From Chromera velia (taxonomy: Eukaryota; Sar; Chromeraceae), in contig JAHBMJ010000454.1 of NCBI GenBank assembly GCA_018398765.1, positions 27,501 to 47,441 of the forward strand: DNA of 19,941 bases, written 5' to 3'. The translations under genes and the position numbers were made by a program. Under the pieces are notes generated by a model. That model saw nothing but the letters and a program-made list of their open reading frames with translations. It did no database searches and was not told the DNA's origin. Positions 18,680 to 19,941 of this stretch are shown piece by piece. Numbering within the stretch: position 1 is the stretch's first letter; every line of letters begins with the position of its first letter.

Positions 18680-18797
18680 TTTAGAAAAGTGTCCCTCAAG
18701 CAACCCTTCTGTACCCCTTTAACACTCCAAAAAACAGAAAACACCAGTGGAGTGTTAAAGGGGTACAGAGGGGTTACTTGAGGGATACTTTTCTAAA
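18680..18797. mobile_element. 118-bp near-perfect foldback (short MITE-like)
   Basis: A left arm of 49 bp (18680-18728) and a right arm of 49 bp (18749-18797) pair with three mismatches around a 20-bp loop. The ends are TTTAGAAAAGT and its complement. It has no coding capacity. It resembles a solo miniature inverted-repeat element or a recently formed hairpin. Confidence 0.8.
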
Positions 18798-19338
18798 TAT
18801 ATGGTGGAGCACATGCATTTCGCTTCCGAGGGCAGTTTAGCCCGGCTTGCACTAAGCTTTGCAGGCCCTGATCGACATTATATACTCAATCACTTCCATC
18901 ATTATATAACTTTGAAACAATATATATTATTAAACATGCATAGTCAAGCCACGCACGTACGGAATATTGCATTAACATACTGAGATATCACCTAGTAAGA
19001 CATTCATCCTAACATTCACCCAACTGCTTCAATGTAATAATTAAATGTATTTAGGTCCATTGTCCTGAAAGACTAGCTTACTAGAGCTTAGCTCGCTTAG
19101 GTAAATCTGATTCTAAATCCGATCACGAGGCGCTGACAAGTATTATAAATTTACAATAAATTAAATTATGGATGCTTACGGTATTGCCAACGCACGGAAG
19201 TGGGCGGGCGGGACATGAGGGGGGTCTTAATCAAACCGGACCCCGCCGCCCACACTGCACGATTTTGGCCTCGTATGGGGAAAGGAGAAGACAGCCCTGC
19301 CTTCCTTTCTTCCCGCTTCTGAACCCCATCCAACTCAC
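18798..19338. other. AT-rich intergenic stretch
   Basis: AT-rich to about 19170, then GC-rich (GGGCGGGCGGG near 19202). No gene is recognised. A minus-strand donor GTGAGT at 19333-19338 is the last sign of the gene to its right. Confidence 0.4.
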
Positions 19339-19361
19339 CTAGGAGATGTCAGTTCGCCTCT

Positions 19362-19941
19362 CTAGACTCTCTCTAGCTGCTTGGTGCAGAAAAAACGACT
19401 CCAATACACATAGGGAGTGCAAAGAACGGACGTCTGAGCTCTGACACCTGAAAAGGCCAAAGAGGCCTCCCTGGACTCAGAAGTGAATAAAGGGCTGTGA
19501 TGCATCAATGATGATAAAATGCATACCGACACACTCCATCTGGTCCAGGTAACTTAGTTGCAACAGGAGAGAACGAATGGTTGGTGCACTGTGGACTTCA
19601 AGTGACAAGTCTGCCCAGGAACAGAAAGATACACTCCAGGGGGCAGCCTATGTGAAATCGCCGGAAGACCTTTCTCTTTCTTGAGTGCCTCCAACCTGCA
19701 TCCAGCACACAGAAGTACTGCCCAACACGCATATAATCATGTCTAGAGGGAATGAGCAAGACAGAACGACCTACCCGGGGAAGTGGAAGTCGATCAATGC
19801 TCCAGAGACGTCACTTCACCACAACAAAGACACAAAAGAATTTCACCTTCCCACAACCAGCAGACACACCAGCAACCCATCCCACTGCCCTGGAAGGATG
19901 TCAACTGATGAGAGGCACTGGGCAAAATTGTCGGGAATCGA
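19362..19941 (-). CDS. partial multi-exon gene, unknown product
   Basis: Five exon-like segments on the minus strand join in compatible phases (2, 2, 1, 1): 19847-19941, 19775-19813, 19696-19742, 19527-19610 and 19362-19447, ending at TAG 19362-19364. The peptide includes SSVDILPGQWDGLLVCLL, GALIDFHFPG, HDYMRVGQYFCVLDA and IRSLLLQLSYLDQ, with the composition of a folded domain that I do not recognise. Candidate introns are 33, 32, 85 and 79 nt; the 32-nt one (GTAGGT...CCCTCTAG) has a good donor and pyrimidine tract, while the 33-nt one ends in GAAG. After the TAG the frame stays open for seven more codons to a consensus donor CTAG|GTGAGT, so the gene may continue leftwards. The 5' part lies outside the window. 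Another frame is also open across the last segment. Confidence 0.4.

Noticed and set aside
19905-19935. CTGATGAG suggesting a hammerhead ribozyme core, which Penelope-like elements can carry
   Set aside because: No GAAA core follows after a stem II at the required spacing; the other CTGATGA occurrences (near 5985 and 13328, minus strand) fail in the same way.

Overview
The window is nuclear DNA from a eukaryote. It contains genes split by GT-AG introns, long dinucleotide and tetranucleotide tracts, foldback elements and a non-LTR-type retroelement, with no operon structure. Lineage is a guess. A protist or alga fits a TRAF-type RING/MATH protein, a retroelement with an N-terminal GIY-YIG nuclease (a group reported from the green lineage, protists and invertebrates) and frequent TGCATGCA palindromes. 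A chromerid-like alveolate alga is one possibility, but the sequence does not prove it.

Layout. Positions 1-2300 are mostly non-coding, with simple repeats, an AT-rich stretch and a doubtful exon or two. Positions 2825-6073 (minus) hold a Penelope-like element. Its order is GIY-YIG nuclease, then a linker with a CxC...GH motif, then a reverse transcriptase with recognisable DKxxG, RPLVSY, DDIKAFF, QGSP and YMDD motifs. The frame is interrupted by one convincing 83-nt intron, one frame change that a 37-nt intron would explain, and two in-frame stops (TAG and TAA). Positions 7187-10433 (plus) hold a three-exon TRAF-like gene: RING finger, TRAF zinc fingers, coiled coil and MATH domain. It has an in-frame TAA inside a zinc finger. 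Its second intron (1.7 kb) is full of CTGT, purine and TG tracts. Positions 10434-13335 are non-coding, with a CTT/CTG microsatellite and a 451-bp foldback element (12003-12453).

Positions 13336-14610 (minus) encode a secreted cysteine-rich protein of unknown function, again with an in-frame TAA. Positions 14900-18600 contain two loci that share two repeat modules in inverted orientation and swapped order, a possible PPR-like exon (about 15695-15938), and long GA and TG tracts. A second, near-perfect foldback lies at 18680-18797. The right edge (19362-19941, minus) fits the 3' part of an unknown multi-exon gene, with two very short candidate introns.

The most notable points are the permuted Penelope-like element with introns, and the recurrence of in-frame TAA/TAG, but not TGA, inside otherwise continuous coding frames at three separate loci. 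Decay, tiny introns, sequence error or UAR reassignment could each explain part of this. The sequence alone does not decide, and the TRAF gene also lacks a zinc ligand, which favours decay there.
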